From Nitrospinaceae bacterium (GTDB lineage: Bacteria > UBA8248): 41,212 nt of DNA. Location: NCBI GenBank assembly GCA_018669005.1, contig JABJAL010000062.1:1-41212 (forward strand), read 5' to 3'. Shown here piece by piece: positions 36,744-41,212 of this stretch. Position 1 is the first letter of the stretch; each line of letters starts with the position of its first letter. Under the pieces are notes generated by a model. That model did not search any database and was not told the DNA's origin. It was given only the letters and a program-made list of their open reading frames with translations. A program made the position numbers and the translations under genes.

Positions 36744-37804
36744 AGCGCTACGCCATCGATTATCACCTCGCCCCCCTCAACCTTGGGGCAGACCTCGCCA
36801 ACCAGGAGGGACGAATGGCCTGCCTTTTTCAAAACCTCCATCAATTCCTTAGACGCACTCGGGTCCACGGCGATAACCAGTCCAAGTCCCATGTTGAACG
36901 TTCTGAACATCTCGGAGCGCTCCACCGGTCCACTTCTGGAGAGCAAACTAAATATTTTAGGCTCCGGCCAGCTTTCGGGATGAAAAACCGCCTGATGGCC
37001 TTCGGGTAAAATTCGGTTCACGTTTCCAGGAAGGCCGCCGCCCGTAATATGCGCAATGGCATGAACGCCGGAATGTCCAGCTATGGCTCGGACAGCATCT
37101 GCGTATATGAGCGTCGGCTCAAGGAGTGCATCTTTGAGGCTGGTGTCCAATCCGGGGAAAACATTATTTCCAGTCCATTGGCTTGGGTCATTGAAGACAC
37201 GCCGAACCAGCGAATATCCATTGCTATGGATTCCGGTCGAGGGTAGCCCGATGAGTGAATCACTAATCTTTACCAATGACTTTCCAAGCATGCCTTTTCT
37301 CTCAACGGCGCCAACAGCAAAACCGGCGAGGTCGTAAACACCCGTTTCATAAAAATCTGGCATCTCCGCCGTTTCGCCGCCAAGTAGTGTGCATCCGGCC
37401 ATTTTGCAGCCCTCTGCCACGCCCGCCACCACATCGACCAAAACCTCTCCCTCAAGTTTTCCCGAGGCGATATAGTCTAGAAAAAAAAGCGGCTTGGCTC
37501 CTGAAGTAAGAATATCGTTGACGCACATTGCCACGAGATCAATCCCGATTGTCTTGTGGCGGCCTAGTTGTTGGGCAATTTTAAGTTTTGTGCCGACGCC
37601 ATCGGCACCGGAAACAAGAACCGGATCCTCGAAAGAATCTCCAAGATGGAAAAGACCGGCAAAATCGCTTCCGCCGCTAAGAATTCGGTTCGGGTGCGCA
37701 CCATGCGTGGCGTTTACCGCGCTAACGATTTTTTCAACAAAACTCTCGCCAGCAGAAACATCCACACCCGCTGAGCGATAAGTCAGGCTTGATTGCTCGT
37801 TCAA
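36740..37804 (-). CDS. purM: Phosphoribosylformylglycinamidine cyclo-ligase PurM
   Basis: This 354-residue ATP-dependent enzyme closes the imidazole ring to form AIR. The family regions are clear: YRSAGVDVSAGE at the N-terminus, SGADGVGTKLKIA, LLGGETAEMPDFY, GLPSTGIHSNGYSLVR and HITGGGLPGNVNRILP. The start is TTG at 37804 with AAAGGA 7 bp upstream. It is coupled to purN by a 4-bp overlap. It follows the receiver-LpxC gene by 46 bp on the same strand, so it may be transcribed with it. Confidence 0.97.
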   Translation of the reverse strand: MNEQSSLTYRSAGVDVSAGESFVEKIVSAVNATHGAHPNRILSGGSDFAGLFHLGDSFEDPVLVSGADGVGTKLKIAQQLGRHKTIGIDLVAMCVNDILTSGAKPLFFLDYIASGKLEGEVLVDVVAGVAEGCKMAGCTLLGGETAEMPDFYETGVYDLAGFAVGAVERKGMLGKSLVKISDSLIGLPSTGIHSNGYSLVRRVFNDPSQWTGNNVFPGLDTSLKDALLEPTLIYADAVRAIAGHSGVHAIAHITGGGLPGNVNRILPEGHQAVFHPESWPEPKIFSLLSRSGPVERSEMFRTFNMGLGLVIAVDPSASKELMEVLKKAGHSSLLVGEVCPKVEGGEVIIDGVAL

Positions 37805-37850
37805 AAGAAAATCCTTTGTGGGATACCCGTCTTAGAATATTTCGCCCTGG

Positions 37851-39188
37851 CTAGAGAAGCATTTTTGCAACAAGACGAACCAAGGCGACATTGTGCCTGT
37901 GTCCTGTTCTTGCTGCGGTTACTTTTCCCTCGATGGGGCGACCGAGCAAATAAAGGTCTCCAATAATGTCGAGAATTTTATGGCGGACAAATTCGTCTGG
38001 GAATCGAAGTTCGGTGTTCACTACACGTTCATTGTCGATCAAGATGACATTGCCCCAACGGCCACCTTCCCCAAGACCCATCTCCTCAAGCGCCTCAAGC
38101 TCCCATATGAAGCTAAATGTTCGCGCCGGCGCAATTTCTTTTAAGTAGTTTTTCACGCCTTTGTGCTTATATGTAAATTTTTGTTTTCCCACGGGAGCTG
38201 GAAGATCTAAGTCATACGATACGGAAAATCCTTTGCGGGGTTCGATTCGGATATATCCCTCAGGAGAATCCGGCTCCCCAACCTCAAGTACCCGATCAAT
38301 TACGACTGGCAACAATTCGTCAGGCTGCTCCTTTATTCCTGCATCCTCGATCAATCGGCAAAGCTCGATTGACGAGCCATCCATTACGGGAACCTCCTCG
38401 CTCAGCTTAATCATAAGATTCGATATGCCGTAAGCATGGAGCGCGCTCATAAGATGCTCTATCGTCCTCGCTACAACCTCCCCATTGCGAAGGTTTGTCG
38501 CATGATTTGTGTTGTCCACAAATTCTGCCCGCGCGGCGACGATATCTTGTGTCGCCAGAGAGCCAAACCTGATGCCGCTGTCGGGAGGAAGCGGCTCGAG
38601 TATCAACCCTGTCTTTAGGCCCGTATGAAGTCCTCGGCCATACAGCACAACGCTGGTGTTGATTGTTCGTTGATTGTTCTTAAGTGTTTCATCTGGTGCG
38701 GCCAAGGAAAATACAGTGTCCTTGGAGTCGGTTTCGGTGCCTTTTACGGGGGCGTAGTTCTTGTGGTTCTTCTTTGCTAATTTCTTGTTTTTGAGTGTTT
38801 TGCTGTCAGGGTTATTCTTGCGCCTGTTTTGCAAAGCCGAGCCTACAACTCTGAGGACGGACTCAATCGAAAGTGGCTTTTCAATGAAATCGAACGCACC
38901 CATTTTCGTGGCGGCAACTGCTGTTTCAATAGTGCCGTGGCCCGACATGACCACCACCTCTGTTTCAGGAAGCATTTCTTTGACTGCCTGCAGCGTTTTG
39001 ATTCCGTCGATACCTGGCATCCATACATCAACAAGAACGACGTCAGGCATTTCAGCGCGCGCCAAATCAAGGGCAATCTCCCCGGAAATGGCCTTGAGGG
39101 TGGCGTAGCCCTCGTCCTCTAGAATTCCCTCAAGACTAGAGAGAATGCTCTCTTCATCGTCAACAATCAGGACTTGTCCTTTATCCAA
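37851..39188 (-). CDS. lpxC: NtrX-type receiver fused to LpxC deacetylase
   Basis: One uninterrupted 445-residue frame joins two domains. Residues 1-120 are a response-regulator receiver of NtrX type (MSGHGTIETAV, GAFDFIEKPLS). The acidic pocket is D10/D11, the phosphoacceptor D54 and the lysine K104. A Lys-rich linker runs from about 121 to 165. Residues 173-445 are LpxC (LHTG near 188), the zinc deacetylase committing UDP-acyl-GlcNAc to lipid A. E244/H245 (TIEHL), H403/D407 (VRHKILD) and H430 (TGH) match the E. coli active site. The usual NtrX AAA+ and DNA-binding domains are absent. I chose the TTG at 39188 (AAAGGA 9 bp upstream), placing the phospho-Asp at 54 as in NtrC; a TTG at 39206 is also possible. 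It overlaps the kinase stop by 8 bp. Confidence 0.92.
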   Translation of the reverse strand: MDKGQVLIVDDEESILSSLEGILEDEGYATLKAISGEIALDLARAEMPDVVLVDVWMPGIDGIKTLQAVKEMLPETEVVVMSGHGTIETAVAATKMGAFDFIEKPLSIESVLRVVGSALQNRRKNNPDSKTLKNKKLAKKNHKNYAPVKGTETDSKDTVFSLAAPDETLKNNQRTINTSVVLYGRGLHTGLKTGLILEPLPPDSGIRFGSLATQDIVAARAEFVDNTNHATNLRNGEVVARTIEHLMSALHAYGISNLMIKLSEEVPVMDGSSIELCRLIEDAGIKEQPDELLPVVIDRVLEVGEPDSPEGYIRIEPRKGFSVSYDLDLPAPVGKQKFTYKHKGVKNYLKEIAPARTFSFIWELEALEEMGLGEGGRWGNVILIDNERVVNTELRFPDEFVRHKILDIIGDLYLLGRPIEGKVTAARTGHRHNVALVRLVAKMLL

Positions 39189-41212
39189 TCGCGACCGTCC
39201 TTTCAAGAAGCTCTAGAGTGGGCGATGAGGAGATTAGCGGCAAACTGACTCGAAAGATAGAGCCTTGGGGATGGTTGTCCCGGACAGTAATTTCACCGTT
39301 GTGGTCGTCGATAATTCTGTGGCATATGGCGAGTCCAAGGCCGGAGCCGTTATATTTTGTAGAGAAATAAGGCGAAAAAATGTGTTCCTTGTTTTCTTGT
39401 GGTATCCCCTTGCCTTCATCGCAAATTTCAATAACGAGTTGGCTGCGTTCAACATCGGTTTGCGCGCGGAGTTTCACCGTACCACCAGCTTCAATCGAAT
39501 CGAAAGCGTTTTCGAGTAAATTGATTAAAACGCGTTGAATTTGATCCGGATCCGCCATGATGGATGGCAACTCTCCCTTGATATCTTTCTGAAGCGGAAT
39601 GTCGCTTTGTCTTCCTCTGTATAGATTAGCTGCCTGCTCGATCAAGGGGCCCATTTCGCAGGGGCGCAGACGAGGTTCAGGCAAACGGGCGAAACGACTA
39701 AATTCGTTCACAAGTTCCATCAGGCCTTGAACTTGCGAAATAATCGTATCTGTCGCTATTTCGAACACCTCGGGGAAATCGACTGCATTTTGGTCGAATT
39801 TCCGGCGCATGCGCTCTGTGGATAATTGAATCGGCGTTAGAGGATTTTTTATCTCGTGAGCAATTCCTTGGGCCACCTCTCGCCAAGCGGCAACTTTCTG
39901 CGCTCGAATGAGGGTGGAGAGATTGTCGAAAACCACAACGGCTCCCAAGTGATTGCCATCAGCTCCCTCGAGCAAGGTGAGACTTGCACGTAGGGTTATT
40001 AATTGGCCGTCAATCAAAACGTCTACTTGCTCTGAAATACTTTTGCGATTTTTTGTTCCCAACATCCGCATGAGACGCCGAAAAGGATCTAGGTGCTGGG
40101 CCTTAAACACCCGGGGGAAAGGAAGTCCAAAGGCTGTTTCGGGCTGAATACGAAGCAACTCACCTGCCGCTTTATTCAGGATCGTAACCCTTCCCTTTCG
40201 GTTGATGGACACAACCCCAGCGCCAATATTTTCGAGCATGGCCTCCATGTACCGGCGTCTGCGGTCAATTTCTGAGCTTGAGCGTTGCAAATCCATGGTG
40301 GCTTCTTCAATTTTCTGCTTGTTGGTTTTGAGCTCTTGGGTCATGTTGTTAAAAGCATCCACAAGTATTCCAACCTCGCCATCTGCCTCGGCATCAACCC
40401 GGTAGTCCAAATCTCCTTCTGAAACAGCCCGTGTACCCTCGGCCAACTCTTCAATAGGCACGGTAATTCCACGGGCGAGATAAAATCCAAACCATATGGC
40501 AGCAAACAAAATTAAAAGCGTAATGAGAAAAAACGTTATTATGTAGCTGGCTTTTATCGGATTTTTAGAAAGCTCAATTTCTTTGTAGTCCTCATAGGCA
40601 TTGATGATGCCTGCCACTTTCGCAGCAAGGCGCTCCGGGATGTACCTCGAAACCACGACGAAGCCCGTAATCTTTCCGCCGGATCTGATTGGGTAGATTC
40701 CATGGATGGCATCACCTTCCCCCCAACTCTCAACACTTGAGCGGGACTCTCCTTGAAGCACCTTTGCAAAGAAATCTTGAGCAGGAGAAAAAGTTGTAGC
40801 CGCAGGTAATTTATCCCTTACGACATAGGCTAGGCTTTTTCGCTTGGAATCGAAAATCTGAATGGCATCCACTCGAAGATTATTTCGAATGCTTTTGATG
40901 TAGGCGCTCAAAATATCGATCTTTTTTAGATCTCCCCAGCTGTTGGACTCTATTCCCTTGGAGAGGATTTTTGCGCTCGATAGGGCGGCGCGCTCCGATT
41001 CGCTGTAATAGGTCTGCGCAACCTGCAAGGAGCCCTTTAGCGCCCCTTCAACTTTCATGTTGAATAACGTGTTGAAGCTTTGATTGATCAAGCCGCTAGC
41101 AATAACAAACAAGGCGACAGATGGAACAAGTGTGAAGCCGACAAATGAGGCAATGAGTTTAACTTGCAGACGAATGCCGCCGGTTCTTCTTTGTGAGGAA
41201 TGGTAGAGGCGG
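39181..41212 (-). CDS. NtrY-like sensor histidine kinase (5' end cut by window edge)
   Basis: About 676 residues are visible; the frame stays open to the right edge, so the true start is outside. Transmembrane segments lie at the N-terminus (LIASFVGFTLVPSVALFVIAS) and around 40470-40560, enclosing a periplasmic sensor loop. A HAMP region (ITVPIEELAEGTRAVSEGDLDYRV), a PAS domain, a HisKA domain with GIAHEIKNPLTPIQLS (His codon at 39856-39858) and an HATPase domain with NLLENAFDS, DEGKGIP and GSGLGLAI follow. The layout is that of NtrY. The stop overlaps the receiver-LpxC gene by 8 bp, so the two are almost surely partners. Confidence 0.93.
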   Translation of the reverse strand, partial: RLYHSSQRRTGGIRLQVKLIASFVGFTLVPSVALFVIASGLINQSFNTLFNMKVEGALKGSLQVAQTYYSESERAALSSAKILSKGIESNSWGDLKKIDILSAYIKSIRNNLRVDAIQIFDSKRKSLAYVVRDKLPAATTFSPAQDFFAKVLQGESRSSVESWGEGDAIHGIYPIRSGGKITGFVVVSRYIPERLAAKVAGIINAYEDYKEIELSKNPIKASYIITFFLITLLILFAAIWFGFYLARGITVPIEELAEGTRAVSEGDLDYRVDAEADGEVGILVDAFNNMTQELKTNKQKIEEATMDLQRSSSEIDRRRRYMEAMLENIGAGVVSINRKGRVTILNKAAGELLRIQPETAFGLPFPRVFKAQHLDPFRRLMRMLGTKNRKSISEQVDVLIDGQLITLRASLTLLEGADGNHLGAVVVFDNLSTLIRAQKVAAWREVAQGIAHEIKNPLTPIQLSTERMRRKFDQNAVDFPEVFEIATDTIISQVQGLMELVNEFSRFARLPEPRLRPCEMGPLIEQAANLYRGRQSDIPLQKDIKGELPSIMADPDQIQRVLINLLENAFDSIEAGGTVKLRAQTDVERSQLVIEICDEGKGIPQENKEHIFSPYFSTKYNGSGLGLAICHRIIDDHNGEITVRDNHPQGSIFRVSLPLISSSPTLELLERTVAIG

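Overview
The window is 41.2 kb of bacterial chromosome. It comes from a Gram-negative, LPS-making organism, shown by LpxC, LptA/B/C, LolA and RseP. It also uses sigma-54 (RpoN), an NtrY-type histidine kinase, and an HPr kinase with a mannose-type EIIA. This mix resembles deltaproteobacterial or related deep-branching lineages such as Nitrospinota or Tectomicrobia. That placement is inference; no rRNA or phylogenetic marker settles it. UGA ends several housekeeping genes (for example hprK, purM and nnr), so the genetic code looks standard.

Layout. (1) 1-6.7 kb is accessory. It holds the start of an SDR dehydrogenase, a membrane adenylate/guanylate cyclase, a VOC-fold protein and a decayed copy of the cyclase 5' end. 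These are followed by an AT-rich island with an orphan ORC/CDC6-like AAA ATPase, a small conserved plus-strand gene, and about 1.7 kb that is nearly gene-free but rich in short repeats. (2) 6.7-11.3 kb on the minus strand holds an EF-G-like GTPase, a double-SPOR envelope protein, a MerR-type regulator and a TPR membrane protein. (3) 11.6-12.4 kb on the plus strand is a double-DUF427 gene interrupted by one in-frame UGA, exactly where the second domain has a conserved Cys. (4) 12.4-24.4 kb on the minus strand holds der, an AmiC-type amidase, ahcY, metK, a PTS regulatory set (HPr, EIIA-Man, HprK), rpoN, lptB-lptA-lptC and tsaE. (5) 24.4-41.2 kb on the minus strand holds nnr, pdxJ, ftsH, tilS, a tRNA-Met, two small unknown genes, proS, ispG, rseP, lolA, purN, purM, an NtrX-receiver/LpxC fusion, and an NtrY-like kinase that runs off the right edge.

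How the genes fit together. Much of the right half serves the envelope: lipid A commitment (LpxC), LPS transport (LptABC), lipoprotein transport (LolA), envelope proteolysis (RseP, FtsH), sigma-54 and phosphorelay control. The most striking arrangement is the NtrY kinase overlapping a gene in which the usual sigma-54-activator output of NtrX is replaced by the LpxC enzyme. This suggests that phosphorylation may act directly on lipid A synthesis. The second main observation is the candidate selenocysteine (or recently broken) DUF427 gene. Both are read directly from the sequence, but their function is inferred.
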